From: Shewanella sediminis HAW-EB3
GTDB lineage: Bacteria > Pseudomonadota > Gammaproteobacteria > Enterobacterales > Shewanellaceae
DNA length: 64,000 nt
Assembly: GCF_000018025.1 (NCBI RefSeq)
Contig: NC_009831.1
Location: forward strand, 1,426,001-1,490,000
Direction of reading: 5' to 3'
This document shows positions 26,845 through 37,040 of this stretch, piece by piece. A program made the position numbers and the translations under genes. A model generated the notes under the pieces. The model searched no databases and was not told the DNA's origin. It saw only the letters and a list, made by a program, of their open reading frames with translations. How positions within the stretch are numbered: the first letter of the stretch is position 1; every line of letters begins with the position of its first letter.

Positions 26845-27957
26845 TTACTCCTTAATTAATACAGAACCTAAGCTGGCCAGAATTCGCTCTGTTGCAGCAG
26901 CTAAACCAACTTTAGGGGGATTGGGTAAGTTATACCAGAGTGAAGGCTTATCTTCCATGATCAGGTTATCTCTCCAGTCGTCGACATGAATATAAATTGG
27001 GGTGATATCCAGATGAAAGTGGCTGAAAGTATGCCTAAAGCCTGGTAAGTCTTCCATTTCAGCTGAGTCTAACCCATTTTCGACCAGATATACCTCTAAT
27101 TCTTGGCGGCTCGAGAACTCGGGGAAGCACCATAATCCTCCCCATATCCCCGCAGGAGGACGTTTCTCTAGCAGGGTGTCACCCCCTTTTGATAAGACCA
27201 ACATGAAGGCATTTCTTTCAGGTGTCATTTTCTTAGGCTTTTTACCCGGATATTCGGTCTGTCTGCCTGATAATTGAGCCTGACAATCGATTGCTACCGG
27301 GCATTCAGAACAAGCAGGTTTAGAACGAGAGCAAACCGAAGCGCCAATATCCATCATGGCCTGATTATATTTCTGTACATCTTGTTGCGGAGTTAATTTG
27401 TCGGTTAACTCCCAGAGTCTGTTTTCGACAGTCTTTTTTCCCGGCCAACCTTCGATAGCGCCGTGACGGGCTAGCACGCGTTTTACGTTACCGTCGAGTA
27501 TCGGATGATGCTGTGCCAATGAGAGTGATAATACCGCTCCGGCAGTCGAGCGACCTATGCCGGGAAGCGCCAGCACCTGTTCAAAGTGGGTTGGAAAACT
27601 ACCGGCGTGTTCATCGCGGATCATTTGAGCAGACTTATGCAGATTTCGTGCGCGAGCGTAATAACCGAGCCCGGTCCAGTGGTGAAGTACCTCATCCTGC
27701 GGTGCATCCGCGAGTGATTGTATGTCCGGAAAACGTTCCATAAACTTCAGATAGTAAGGGATCACAGTGCTAACTTGGGTTTGTTGCAGCATGATCTCCG
27801 ATACCCATACCTTATAGGGGGTCTTATCTATCTGCCAGGGCAGGTGTTTACGGCCAAATTTATCGTACCAGTCGACGATGCGGGTAGAGAAAGATCTGCT
27901 GCTGGAAGGTGTGGAGTTATTTGGCGGCATATTAGGAACATTTAAATTTGTCATCAT
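26845..27957 (-). CDS. mutY: Adenine DNA glycosylase MutY
   Basis: A 370-residue base-excision enzyme that removes A opposite 8-oxoG. Catalytic Glu54 lies in [10 protein letters not shown], the helix-hairpin-helix in [12 protein letters not shown] with the catalytic Asp in LDGNVKR, the [4Fe-4S] ligands follow Cys-X6-Cys-X2-Cys-X5-Cys in [17 protein letters not shown], and the C-terminal Nudix-like domain begins at RNAFMLVL. The N-terminus has about 17 residues more than E. coli MutY, and the region before [11 protein letters not shown] is low complexity, so the true start could be a later ATG. It is in operon with yggX. Confidence 0.93.
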
Positions 27958-28172
27958 TATATGACGCGAAGTCTATCCATCATGGCTAATAGAGACAAGC
28001 TATGTTTGAACTGTAGCGGCGAAATAGGGGAGTGTCGTTCGCACTGTTTGCGAAACTTGGTATACTTTGGTCACTTATTTACGAACAGTTAAGCATATTG
28101 GGCTTGCACTGATTGATGATCTTTGGATAATGCCCTAGTTTTCTATTAACCATGCCAAGATCGAGGGCGATA

Positions 28173-28889
28173 ATGAGCGACGTGACAACAGCGGAGTTTA
28201 ATGAAGAAGGTAAGTACCTTCGCAAAGTAAGAAGCTTTGTATTAAGAGAAGGTCGATTAACTAAAGGCCAAGCCGCCGCTATGGAGCAACATTGGCCTGC
28301 GATGGGTCTTGATTACTCTCCTGAGCCATTAGATTTGAAAGAAGTTTTTGGTAGAGATGCCGATACTGTGCTAGAGATTGGCTTCGGTATGGGAGCTTCT
28401 CTTGTTGAAATGGCTAAAGCCTCTCCTGAACTTAACTTTATCGGTATTGAAGTTCACAAACCTGGCGTGGGAGCTTGTCTCAGCGTTGCCGGAGAAGCCG
28501 GAGTGACTAACTTACGTGTCTTCCATCATGACGCTATCGAGGTGCTTGAAAATAGCATTGTGAAAGGATCGCTTGCTCGAGTGCAGCTTTTCTTCCCTGA
28601 TCCTTGGCATAAGAAGCGCCACCATAAGCGCCGTATTGTTCAGTCTGAATTTGCACAGTTAATTCGCAACACCCTAAAAATCGGTGGTGTTTTCCATCTT
28701 GCTACTGACTGGGAAAATTATAGCGAGCATATGCTGGAAGTCATGGGAGCAGCTGAAGGCTATAAGAACCAGTCGCTGACAGGAGATGTTGTTGAGCGTC
28801 CGGACCATAGACCACTCACTAAGTTTGAGGCCAGAGGTCACAGACTCGGTCATGGTGTATGGGACATAATGTTTGAGCGTATCGACTGA
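28173..28889 (+). CDS. trmB: tRNA (guanine-N7-)-methyltransferase TrmB
   Basis: A 238-residue SAM-dependent enzyme that makes m7G46 in tRNA. The SAM motif is [12 protein letters not shown] and the substrate motif is [18 protein letters not shown], with the HLATDWENY motif near the C-terminus. GAGG at 28163-28166 is six bases before ATG 28173, which also gives the usual length; ATG 28152 would add seven residues. It is divergent from mutY, as in E. coli, and followed by yggL. Confidence 0.93.
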
Positions 28890-28958
28890 GTTCATAGTTG
28901 ACTCAATTTTTACGAATATTTTGTTTTTAAAATCACGTTAATTAAGGTGGGAATTACA

Positions 28959-29282
28959 ATGGCAACACGTAGCCGTCGTTTGCGTAAAAAATTGCGCGTA
29001 GATGAGTTTCAAGAATTTGGTTTCGATATCAACTGGACATTTGATGAGTCAGTTTCTGAAGAGCAGATCGATTCAGTGGTCGATCAATTTATTGATGAAG
29101 TGATTGAGCCGCGTCATTTAGGTTTCCATGGCGGCGGTCATAGAGAGTGGGAAGGTATTATCGCTACTCAGGATATTGGCAAATGCACCGAAGATGATCG
29201 CGCTGCTGCAATTGCCTTCTGGGAAGGACAGAAAGTTTCTGATGTCGTCGTTAGTGAGCTATACGATATCTGGTGGAGCTAA
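28959..29282 (+). CDS. yggL: YggL family 50S-associated protein
   Basis: A 107-residue protein of the YggL (DUF469) family, [21 protein letters not shown] with a conserved [12 protein letters not shown] stretch. YggL was reported to associate with the 50S ribosomal subunit. AAGGTGGG precedes ATG 28959. The stop overlaps the glsA start (TAATG), so the two are translationally coupled. The trmB-yggL order is as in E. coli. Confidence 0.9.
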   Translation: MATRSRRLRKKLRVDEFQEFGFDINWTFDESVSEEQIDSVVDQFIDEVIEPRHLGFHGGGHREWEGIIATQDIGKCTEDDRAAAIAFWEGQKVSDVVVSELYDIWWS

Positions 29283-30196
29283 TGCCTGAACAGGCCTTGT
29301 TAGAGCAGGTGGTCGATAAGGTTCGGCCTCTGCTAGGACAGGGAAAAGTTGCAAACTATATTCCGGCTCTTGCGAACGTTAATCCAAATAAGATCGGAAT
29401 ATCTGTTACAACTATAGATGGAGTTACGATAGGGGCTGGAGATTACCTCGAGCCCTTCTCGATTCAGAGTATTTCAAAAGTATTTAGCCTTACGATGGCT
29501 TTAACTTTATATGAAGAGAATGAAATTTGGTCTCGGGTAGGTAAAGAACCATCGGGTCAGTCGTTTAACTCTCTGGTTCAGGTGGAGTTAGAACGTGGGC
29601 TGCCGAGAAACCCTTTTATTAATGCCGGTGCCTTAGTCATTTCAGATCTCATACAATCCAGACTCGGGGCCCCGAAGCACCGAATGCTTGAGAGTATTCG
29701 TCACCTCAGTGGTAACCGGAAGCTTATCTCAGATAAGGGGGTGGCTAATTCCGAATATGAGCACAGCGCAAGAAATGCGGCGATTGCTTATCTGATGAAG
29801 TCATTCGGTAATTTCAACAATGATGTTGATACCGTATTACGAAGTTATTTTCATTCATGCGCTATTCGCATGAGCTGCGCAGATCTTTCTAAGGCTATGT
29901 TATATCTGGCTAACCGAGGTCAAAGCCTGACCGGTGAGCAGTTAATCTCCCCTGTACAAACGCGTCAAATGAACGCTTTATTAGCCACTTCCGGTCTGTA
30001 TGATGGCGCTGGCGAGTTTGCCTATCGAGTCGGGATGCCAGGTAAGAGTGGCGTAGGTGGAGGTATTATTGCCGTTATTCCGGGAGACATGTCTGTATGT
30101 GTTTGGTCTCCGGAGTTAGATTTAAATGGTAACTCACTAGCCGGAACCGCAGCGCTTGAAGAGTTTTGTCAACGTCTCGGGCGTTCAATCTTCTAG
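29282..30196 (+). CDS. glsA: Glutaminase GlsA
   Basis: A 304-residue glutaminase of the serine beta-lactamase-like fold, converting glutamine to glutamate and ammonia. The catalytic Ser-X-X-Lys is in [11 protein letters not shown], with [11 protein letters not shown] and [15 protein letters not shown] as further signatures. ATG 29282 overlaps the yggL stop, and GGTGGAG just upstream serves as ribosome site. Insertion of glsA between yggL and yggN is seen in several marine gammaproteobacteria. Confidence 0.92.
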   Translation: MPEQALLEQVVDKVRPLLGQGKVANYIPALANVNPNKIGISVTTIDGVTIGAGDYLEPFSIQSISKVFSLTMALTLYEENEIWSRVGKEPSGQSFNSLVQVELERGLPRNPFINAGALVISDLIQSRLGAPKHRMLESIRHLSGNRKLISDKGVANSEYEHSARNAAIAYLMKSFGNFNNDVDTVLRSYFHSCAIRMSCADLSKAMLYLANRGQSLTGEQLISPVQTRQMNALLATSGLYDGAGEFAYRVGMPGKSGVGGGIIAVIPGDMSVCVWSPELDLNGNSLAGTAALEEFCQRLGRSIF

Positions 30197-30219
30197 TTAC
30201 CTTTTTATTTCCCGGTATT

Positions 30220-30269
30220 ATACCAATTGGTATTAGTAAATTGGCCAAAAACTGGCTTTATTTACTAAT
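30220..30269. repeat. Palindrome ATACCAATTGGTAT plus hairpin after glsA
   Basis: A perfect 14-bp palindrome (30220-30233) is followed by a hairpin with outer arms ATTAGTAAA/TTTACTAAT and inner GCCA/TGGC (30232-30269). The palindrome matches the ends of the MITE-like element at 45475-45788, so this is a related small repeat that may double as a glsA terminator. Confidence 0.6.
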
Positions 30270-30440
30270 ATCCAGCTACTGATTTTTTTATCCCGCTTGT
30301 AACTCTCCTGTAATCAATTGGTTATGATTTTGGCACGCCTTGTGCTTTATTACTGAATATATCAGGTTTTGGTGTAGTGAATTACAGCTCTCTTCATTTA
30401 TCAAAACTCTTCTGGAATATTAAGTTTAAGGAAAAATTCG

Positions 30441-31274
30441 ATGAGAAAATTAGCGACTTCTATGGGGATCTCTGCAGTTCTTTTTGCGGCTAGTGCAGTG
30501 ACCTCTGTATCGGCTCATGAAGAGCATTCGTCAGACTCGTATCAAAACCATAATAAGCAATGTGAGGTTGCACTAAATTATGACGTCGCCGTTGAACCTC
30601 AAATGATCACGGTAAGTGAAGGTAGCTCAGAGGTATATCGAATTGAGTTAGATAAACTTTATGTCGATGGCAAAGAGGTTCCACTAAATAGTAAACAGAA
30701 GAAGTTGTTGACTCAATATTCAGATGAGGTCTCAACCCAGCTTCCAGAGGTGATCGCACTAGTCCATGATGCAGTTGGTATTGCCTCATCGGCAGCGAGT
30801 ATGGCGTTAACACCATTACTTGGCGATGCAGCAGGCGCTAAACTGGACGAGATGATGGACGGTTTAGAGGAGCGAGTCGAGCAGGTTGCCTACCAACACG
30901 GAGATAAGTTTTATCTTGGAGCGACGCAATCATCACTCGAAGACACCTTTGGTGAAGAGTTTGAAAAAGAGATGGAAGAGCTGGTTAGAAGCTCTGTCGG
31001 CACTATGATGGTCAGCTTAGGCAGTGAGATGCTTTCAGGAGATGGAGATTCTTTCGAGCAAAAAATGGAGTCTTTCTCTAATAAAATGGAAAATGTAGGT
31101 CAAGATATTGAGATGCAGATGGAGGCGCAGACCAAAGATCTCGAAGAGAGAGCCGATAAAATGTGTGATAACTTTCAATACCTGATAGCCCTGGAGCAAA
31201 ACTTAAGAGCTGAAGTCCCGGAGTTGAGCCAATATCGTTTAATTGATGCTTCCTCCAGAAAAATGCTTGAGTAA
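30441..31274 (+). CDS. yggN: YggN/DUF2884 family exported protein
   Basis: A 277-residue exported protein with signal peptide ending VSA-HEEHS, then the DUF2884 fold with the NSKQKKLLTQYSDEV and LGDAAGAKLDEMM stretches and a long C-terminal helical region rich in Glu, Met and Lys (residues about 170-240), probably coiled coil. Function unknown. It keeps the trmB-yggL-yggN order of E. coli with glsA inserted. A His-rich N-terminus after cleavage (HEEHSSDSYQNH) might bind metal, which is speculative. Confidence 0.8.
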   Translation: MRKLATSMGISAVLFAASAVTSVSAHEEHSSDSYQNHNKQCEVALNYDVAVEPQMITVSEGSSEVYRIELDKLYVDGKEVPLNSKQKKLLTQYSDEVSTQLPEVIALVHDAVGIASSAASMALTPLLGDAAGAKLDEMMDGLEERVEQVAYQHGDKFYLGATQSSLEDTFGEEFEKEMEELVRSSVGTMMVSLGSEMLSGDGDSFEQKMESFSNKMENVGQDIEMQMEAQTKDLEERADKMCDNFQYLIALEQNLRAEVPELSQYRLIDASSRKMLE

Positions 31275-31702
31275 CACCTTGATCAAAACTTGGACCCTTA
31301 GTTGCCTCCCACTACTTATTGCAACAGGCCCGTATTTTCTGAATACGGTTTTTTTTCGTTTTGTTTTAGGTGTAAACCTTTCTATTTTAGTTCCACTTAA
31401 AAATAGAGTTTTTTCTCTGTTTCTGACAAAGTTCAGCCATATTACCTAGCATTGCCTGATGTAAAACTTAAGACAAAAAAAATAGGTATTAGAATCAAAG
31501 CACAAATCTTTGGTATACTTACAAAAAAATAAGAAAACTGACCTTTTTGCTAGTGGACTCGGTCAGGCATCTGACTCTACTCTAGTGTGCTTTTATGAAA
31601 TAAGTGGCTGTTTTAAATGAATTGTTTTTCAGTTTTTTTAATTCGGTTTCCCTTACTTAATGTAAGTATTGTTAGTGTCGTAAACACCTTAAGGCGATTT
31701 AC
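31275..31702. other. yggN/LysR intergenic region
   Basis: This spacer holds a yggN terminator and an AT-rich stretch that includes the LysR-gene promoter region. I see no gene; short ORFs overlapping the terminator look like chance. Confidence 0.5.
31330..31356 (+). terminator. Terminator after yggN
   Basis: CCGTATT/AATACGG stem with five-base loop followed by eight T. Confidence 0.85.
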
Positions 31703-32644
31703 ATGTTAGAACTATTGGAACCTATCGCAATTTTTACTCATGTTGCCCGTGCCGGCAGCTTTAGTTCCGCAGCAAGGAAATTGGGAATTTCTAAGTCCAA
31801 GGTGAGCACTCAAGTTGCCGATCTGGAACATAAATTGGGGGTTCAGCTTATACAGCGTACTACGCGAAGCTTGAGCTTAACCGAAGCCGGACAGCTATTA
31901 TATACCCAAGGTGAAGAGTTACTCCGAGATGCCGAACAGGCCATTGCCAGTGTTCATAATCTTAATGACGCGACTCGCGGTGTACTCAAGGTGGGGATCT
32001 CTCAGTCCTTTGGTACTATGCATATCATTCCTGCTTTACCTGAGTTCATGACGACGCATCCAGAGCTGGAGTTACAGGTGAGTCTGCTGGATCATAAAGT
32101 CGATGTTGTCAGTGAAGGGTTGGATCTACTGCTCACCATGTCTGAGCAGCTGCCATTAGGTATGGTTGCCAGACCTTTGATGAAGTGTCAGTTTTTACTC
32201 GCCGCATCGCCTGAATATATCAAGTTGCATGGCCAACCGGATCGTCCCGAACAGTTAGTCGATCATAACTGCCTTGTTTATCAAGGTGAATGGCATGAGC
32301 ATAGTGTTTGGCAATTTAAACAGGGTGACGATTATTGCGAAATAGGCGTATCCGGCAACTTCAGAGTCGATAATGCCCCCGCATTAAAGTCTGCAGCTGT
32401 TAGTGGCTTAGGTGTGGTTTATCTGGCAAGTTATCTGCTTGAAGATGAAGTCGCGAAAGGAACCTTAGTTCCCTTGCTGCAAGATTGGCAGTTAACTCAT
32501 CACCTGCCTCTACAGGCGGTGTATCCAAGAAGAAAGCATTTAGCTCCCAAAGTCAGCGCCTTCATTGACTTTATTAAAGGACATATCGGATCCCCTCCAT
32601 ATTGGGATGAACCTTATGCCGAGTTATACGCAAAACGAAAGTAG
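31703..32644 (+). CDS. LysR-family transcriptional regulator
   Basis: A 313-residue LysR protein: helix-turn-helix GSFSSAARKLGISKSKVSTQVADLE (residues about 18-42) then the linker TRSLSLTEAG and a periplasmic-binding-like effector domain from residue 90. The pattern resembles the CrgA/DmlR subgroup that follows one gene of a metabolic operon. It is not divergent with a neighbour: yggN ends 428 bp upstream and the next gene is convergent. Target and effector unknown. Confidence 0.85.
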   Translation: MLELLEPIAIFTHVARAGSFSSAARKLGISKSKVSTQVADLEHKLGVQLIQRTTRSLSLTEAGQLLYTQGEELLRDAEQAIASVHNLNDATRGVLKVGISQSFGTMHIIPALPEFMTTHPELELQVSLLDHKVDVVSEGLDLLLTMSEQLPLGMVARPLMKCQFLLAASPEYIKLHGQPDRPEQLVDHNCLVYQGEWHEHSVWQFKQGDDYCEIGVSGNFRVDNAPALKSAAVSGLGVVYLASYLLEDEVAKGTLVPLLQDWQLTHHLPLQAVYPRRKHLAPKVSAFIDFIKGHIGSPPYWDEPYAELYAKRK

Positions 32645-32751
32645 CTAAATGAAAAGTGCTAAATGTAAGGTGTTGAATGTGTGGTAAGTTATACATCAAC
32701 TGAAAACGTTTGCTGCATTTTTAGGAAACATTGTTTGCTGTAAAAGATGAT

Positions 32752-32786
32752 AAGCCTCACCTTATAACTGGGTGGGGCTTTTTTTG
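32752..32786 (+). terminator. Terminator, first of three
   Basis: AAGCCTCACC/GGTGGGGCTT (one T-G pair) with nine-base loop, followed by TTTTTTG. It is the nearest to the LysR gene. Confidence 0.75.
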
Positions 32787-33067
32787 TTTTAAAACATGCG
32801 ATTAGAATGTACCTATATTAGTAATATACCGCATCCTTATTAAGGCGTTGCTAATGCCTTGGTGGTGTTGTTCTTGCGCTTTGTTCTTAAAAGAATACAA
32901 TTGCAACTAGTTGATTTGGGAAGGCCTGACCCCCATAAGTTTGTTAAGAATGACCCCTCTTGATTTATTTATGCAGACTAGCGATTAACGCACCCCAAAT
33001 CGATGCTGGCAGAGGTTTAAGAACTAAAACAGTGTCAGCCTTGAAACCATCATCCTAGTTTTGGTTT

Positions 33068-33096
33068 TACCCCGGTTTTTACCGGGGTATTTTTCT
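33068..33096 (+). terminator. Terminator-like hairpin, second of three
   Basis: ACCCCGGT/ACCGGGGT with a four-base T loop, followed by ATTTTTC. No gene lies between this and the first terminator. Confidence 0.55.
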
Positions 33097-33127
33097 TTAA
33101 GTGAAAATTATTTGACGGTTTTTATTT

Positions 33128-33157
33128 AGCCAGTTGGAATATCCAACTGGCTTTTTT
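33128..33157 (+). terminator. Terminator-like hairpin, third of three
   Basis: AGCCAGTTGGA/TCCAACTGGCT followed by TTTTTATTTT. On the plus strand it faces the DUF885 gene end; its minus-strand U run is weak. Confidence 0.6.
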
Positions 33158-33171
33158 ATTTTCAGATTAAC

Positions 33172-35013
33172 TTAACCTTCTCTAGAAACCCACAGATCTA
33201 CCTGCTCCTCGAGTACGTCTAATGGCAGAGGCCCATTTTGTAACACCAGAGTATGGAACTCTCTGATATCGAATTTGTTGCCCAAGGCCAGCTTAGCTTT
33301 TTGCCTTAATTCGAGTATTTTTAGCATGCCTATTTTATAGGCCGTGGCTTGTGATGGCATGACTACATGGCGTTCAACCATCTTAATCGCATCAGACTTT
33401 GCGTTAGGGGTATTTTGAACATAATAATTGATCGACTCTTCACGGGTCCACCTCTTGGCATGCATACCTGTATCGACAACTAATCGGCAAGAGCGCCATA
33501 GCTCCATCGCGAGGCGACCGAAATCAGAGTAGGGATCGGAATAGAGTCCCATCTCTTTCGGGAAAAACTCACTGTATAGCCCCCAACCTTCGATATAGGC
33601 GGTATAACCCCCAAATTTTCTGAATTTGGGTACTCCTTCAAGCTCTTGTGCAATGGCTATCTGCATATGATGCCCTGGTGTCCCCTCATGATAGGCTAAT
33701 GCTTCCATCTGATACTTAGGCATGGCTTCCATATCATAGAGGTTCGCATAGTAAGTGCCGGGTCTGCTGCCATCGGGAGTAGGTTGATTATAGAAAGCCT
33801 TACCTGCCGACTTCTCTCTGAATGTTTCAACGCGTTTCACAATCATAGGTGCTTGAGGTTTAACGTTAAACACTTCATCTAACCTGGAAGAGATGGTGTC
33901 TATAAGTGTGATAGCCTGGTGTAAATAGGCATCACGTCCCTCATCCGTTGCGGGGTAATAGAACTGCTTATCTTCTCGCATGAATTTAAAGAAGGCGGGA
34001 AGGTCACCTTCGAAATTCACTTTCTTCATGATCTCGCGCATCTCGTTATGAATACGAGCGACCTCCTTCAGACCCAGTTCGTGGATCTGCTCGGCTGTCA
34101 TATCGGTCGTCGTGGTGCGTGCCAATGCGTTGTTATAGTACTGTTCGCCCAGAGGAAACTTCCAAACTCCATCACGGCTATCAGCCTTAGTTTCGAGTCT
34201 AACGATATAGCTGATAAGCTTTTCGTAAGCAGGTTTAACCCGGGTCAACAGGGCTTGTCTGGCATCACTCAACAGCAACTTCTTATCTTTGCTTTCTATC
34301 TCCAGCGCCTCAACTTTACGTTTGAAATCGGCCCAGATTGCACTGTCTTCGCCGGAGTCGAATGGTGCCCCTTCGATGATGTTCTTGCTGCCAGATAGGA
34401 CATGGGGAAATACGAAGCGTGGGGCAATAATGCCTTTTTCCGCCCGGATCTCCAGTGCTCTTTCCAGTTGGTCAAGGTATTCAGGTACTCCCTGAAGTCG
34501 AGCAATATAAGCCTCGGCATCGGACTGGCTGTCGATCTGGTGCTGATTAATTAAAAAAGAGGCGACCATAGTGTGCCCACCATGCATCTGGTTGACCGGG
34601 TAATTATGAAAGCGCCATTGATAGTCTTTAACTTCCTGCTTCAGTTTTTGATTGAGGAGATTAAAGCTGAGGCGCGTTTGCTCATCGAGCTTGGAGACAT
34701 CAATCTGCTCAAGCTGTGTGAGATGACGTTTGGTGCGCTCCAGTGAATTAGAGTCGGCTTCCTCACCTCTTTCATCCCACTTATCATAGTCATTCTTGAT
34801 ACCTAAGTGAGTCTGAGATATCGGACTCTGCATCACATTTTCCATGAAGATGATTTCAAACAGTGCATTCGCCTTCTTTGATTCATTTTCAGCTTTTTGT
34901 GTTAAGGGTTCACCGGGGCTTAGAGGAGGTTGCGAAGGGGTGGCAATGGCTGAGCCGCCGATAATGGTGGTTAAAGCTAGGGCGAGTATGCTGATTTTTG
35001 TTCTTATAGGCAT
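33172..35013 (-). CDS. DUF885 family secreted zinc metallopeptidase
   Basis: A 613-residue exported protein of the DUF885 family. It has a signal peptide (ALTTIIGGSAIA) and the peptidase-like motifs YHEGTPGHHM, with the HExxxGHH zinc-binding pattern, and YIEGWGLYSE, likely with a third ligand Glu. The helical architecture resembles M3/M2-like gluzincins. Substrate unknown; probably periplasmic. It is encoded alone, between the three-hairpin spacer and hemW. Confidence 0.8.
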   Translation of the reverse strand: MPIRTKISILALALTTIIGGSAIATPSQPPLSPGEPLTQKAENESKKANALFEIIFMENVMQSPISQTHLGIKNDYDKWDERGEEADSNSLERTKRHLTQLEQIDVSKLDEQTRLSFNLLNQKLKQEVKDYQWRFHNYPVNQMHGGHTMVASFLINQHQIDSQSDAEAYIARLQGVPEYLDQLERALEIRAEKGIIAPRFVFPHVLSGSKNIIEGAPFDSGEDSAIWADFKRKVEALEIESKDKKLLLSDARQALLTRVKPAYEKLISYIVRLETKADSRDGVWKFPLGEQYYNNALARTTTTDMTAEQIHELGLKEVARIHNEMREIMKKVNFEGDLPAFFKFMREDKQFYYPATDEGRDAYLHQAITLIDTISSRLDEVFNVKPQAPMIVKRVETFREKSAGKAFYNQPTPDGSRPGTYYANLYDMEAMPKYQMEALAYHEGTPGHHMQIAIAQELEGVPKFRKFGGYTAYIEGWGLYSEFFPKEMGLYSDPYSDFGRLAMELWRSCRLVVDTGMHAKRWTREESINYYVQNTPNAKSDAIKMVERHVVMPSQATAYKIGMLKILELRQKAKLALGNKFDIREFHTLVLQNGPLPLDVLEEQVDLWVSREG

Positions 35014-35158
35014 AATTAGGACCTGTCTTAGTCTTATTCTTATTAAAAACTGAAGGCTAATCCTAATGAAGCTGTTCGTTAAAGTTTTGATCTAAGTGTT
35101 AGCAGATATTTCTGAAGGAGCAAAAATGTGCTTTTAGCTCCCTCAAAATAGTGGTGCG

Positions 35159-36295
35159 TTAGCAAAACTGTGACAGCAGCTCGTTGACAAATAACTGACC
35201 TTTTGATGTTAATTCCCAATATTCTTCATTCTCAATTAGCAAGGATTTAGCTTTTGCTTTCGCAATGCCTTCTTCGATAACGGTACGGGATAGGCCGGTT
35301 CTCTGCTCAAACTCACTCTTAGGGATTGGAGAGATGAGGCGAAAACGGTTCATCAGATACTCTAGCGCTCTCTCATCTTCAGGGACCTCTGTCAGATCGA
35401 AGGTGTAATGTTCTGCAGCCAAATATCCTTTTGGGTGTTTAATTTTGACTGTCCGGATTATTTTATTGGACTCCAAAAGTGTAACTTTTCCATGAGCGCC
35501 ACACCCTATGCCGAGGTAGTCACCAAATTGCCAATAGTTGATGTTGTGTTGGCACCGGTAGCCGGGTTTGGCATAGGCGGAGATCTCATACTGCTCATAA
35601 CCTAAGCTTGCCAGTTTTTTCTGACCTTGCTCATAGATCTTCCATAGTGCTTCATCATCCGGTAATTGAGGCGGCTTAGAGTGAAACAGGGTATTTTGCT
35701 CTATGGTCAACTGATACCAGGATAGGTGTGGTGGATTAAGTGCTGCTGCAGTATCAATATCGGCCATAGCCTCATCAAAGCTTTGATTGGGAAGTCCATG
35801 CATAAGATCCAGATTAAAGCTGTCATAGCCGGCCTCAGAAGCCATGCGAGCGGCGACCTTGGCTTCATCTTTATCATGTATTCGGCCCAGTAAGTTTAAC
35901 TTGTCACTGGAGAAGCTCTGTACACCAATCGATAATCGTGTCACTCCGGCCTGATAGTAGGCTTTAAAATCATCATGCTCTAACGTTCCCGGGTTGGCTT
36001 CCATGCTTATCTCTATCTGTTCGCTGAATGGGATAAGAAGGGAAACCTGAGTCAGTAATCTTGCTATTTGAGCGGCATCAAACAGTGAAGGTGTGCCACC
36101 ACCGATGAAAATTGAGTGTAATTTTCGTCCTTGAACATATTGAATATCGTTTTTCAAATCAGCGATAAGTGCATCAATGTACGCTTGTTGTGGCAACTCT
36201 CCATGCTGACCATGGGAGTTAAAGTCGCAATAAGGGCACTTCTGCACACACCAGGGAATGTGAACGTATAGGCTAAGTGGAGGGAGAGTTAACAT
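35159..36295 (-). CDS. hemW: Radical SAM heme chaperone HemW
   Basis: A 378-residue radical SAM protein with the [4Fe-4S] ligands Cys16-X3-Cys20-X2-Cys23 in PWCVQKCPYCDF. The GIGCGAHGKV and YEISAYAKPGYRCQHN motifs are those of HemW (formerly annotated as a coproporphyrinogen III oxidase); it lacks the longer N-terminus of HemN. HemW binds heme and delivers it to respiratory enzymes. It is last of the yggS-proC-yggT-yggU-DUF4426-rdgB-hemW block, 142 bp from rdgB. Confidence 0.92.
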   Translation of the reverse strand: MLTLPPLSLYVHIPWCVQKCPYCDFNSHGQHGELPQQAYIDALIADLKNDIQYVQGRKLHSIFIGGGTPSLFDAAQIARLLTQVSLLIPFSEQIEISMEANPGTLEHDDFKAYYQAGVTRLSIGVQSFSSDKLNLLGRIHDKDEAKVAARMASEAGYDSFNLDLMHGLPNQSFDEAMADIDTAAALNPPHLSWYQLTIEQNTLFHSKPPQLPDDEALWKIYEQGQKKLASLGYEQYEISAYAKPGYRCQHNINYWQFGDYLGIGCGAHGKVTLLESNKIIRTVKIKHPKGYLAAEHYTFDLTEVPEDERALEYLMNRFRLISPIPKSEFEQRTGLSRTVIEEGIAKAKAKSLLIENEEYWELTSKGQLFVNELLSQFC

Positions 36296-36372
36296 ATAAA
36301 TGTGCCTTGCTGTTGCGTCGATATATTCATGTTTCGAAAACCCATAGAACAGGCTAGAGCTGTTGAAAGCCG

Positions 36373-36405
36373 CTTAGGGAGATGTTCAATTTCATGCTCC
36401 CTAAG
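36373..36405 (-). other. Hairpin between rdgB and hemW
   Basis: A perfect nine-bp stem CTTAGGGAG/CTCCCTAAG with a 15-base loop lies in the 142-bp gap. There is no U run, so it may be an mRNA processing or stability element rather than a terminator. Confidence 0.4.
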
Positions 36406-36437
36406 AAGATCAAGGTATAGTGGTGGCTTGGCCTGCA

Positions 36438-37040
36438 TTAAATGAGTATACCTTGCTTTTGCATTGCATCGATTAACTGTGACATCGCTTTTCCGCGGTG
36501 GCTGAGGCGGTTTTTCTCATCACTGGAAAGCTCAGCTGCTGTGCACTGGTGCTCATTGGGAATAAATATCGGATCGTAGCCATGGCCATTTACACCTTTG
36601 ACTTCGAAGCCTATCCTACCTTCCCAGGAAGCTTGGCAGATGATGGGAGTCGGGTCTTTTGCGTGGCGCATGTAGACAAGGATGCATTGAAATCTCGCCG
36701 TTCTGCCTTCCTTAGTCTCTTTCAGGGCTTCCAACAATTTTTCATAGTTATCGGTTGCACTGGCTTCTTCTCCGGCATATCGGGCCGAATATATCCCGGG
36801 TTGCCCATCTAGCAGGTCAACTTCGAGTCCAGAGTCATCGGCAATTGCCGCAAGCCCGGTTACTTCTGCGGCATGACGGGCCTTAATAATGGCATTTTCG
36901 ACGAAAGTAGTGCCTGTCTCCGGGACCTCTTCGACATTAAACTGGCTTTGAGGAAGAACCTGTACACCATACTGAGCAAATATTTCTGAAAATTCTTTAA
37001 GTTTGCCTTTGTTGCCGCTGGCGAGGACAAATTTATCCAT
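36438..37040 (-). CDS. rdgB: XTP/dITP pyrophosphatase RdgB
   Basis: A 200-residue HAM1/RdgB enzyme that hydrolyses dITP, XTP and similar noncanonical triphosphates to prevent their incorporation. Motifs VLASGNKGKLKEF, AIADDSGLEVDLLDGQPGIYS (residues about 65-85) and HGYDPIF are intact. It sits in the same strand block as hemW, as in E. coli. Confidence 0.95.
   Translation of the reverse strand: MDKFVLASGNKGKLKEFSEIFAQYGVQVLPQSQFNVEEVPETGTTFVENAIIKARHAAEVTGLAAIADDSGLEVDLLDGQPGIYSARYAGEEASATDNYEKLLEALKETKEGRTARFQCILVYMRHAKDPTPIICQASWEGRIGFEVKGVNGHGYDPIFIPNEHQCTAAELSSDEKNRLSHRGKAMSQLIDAMQKQGILI

Larger units (their letters stand above)
32645..33171. other. LysR/DUF885 intergenic region with three hairpins
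   Basis: A 527-bp spacer without an ORF. It holds three terminator-like hairpins in a row and the stretches GGCCTGACCCCC and GAATGACCCCTC, which look like the ends of a lost small element. I find no promoter or gene between the hairpins. Confidence 0.5.

Noticed and set aside
31243-31449. ORF overlapping the yggN end and its terminator
   Set aside because: Most of it is AT-rich DNA downstream of a clear terminator, with no ribosome site.
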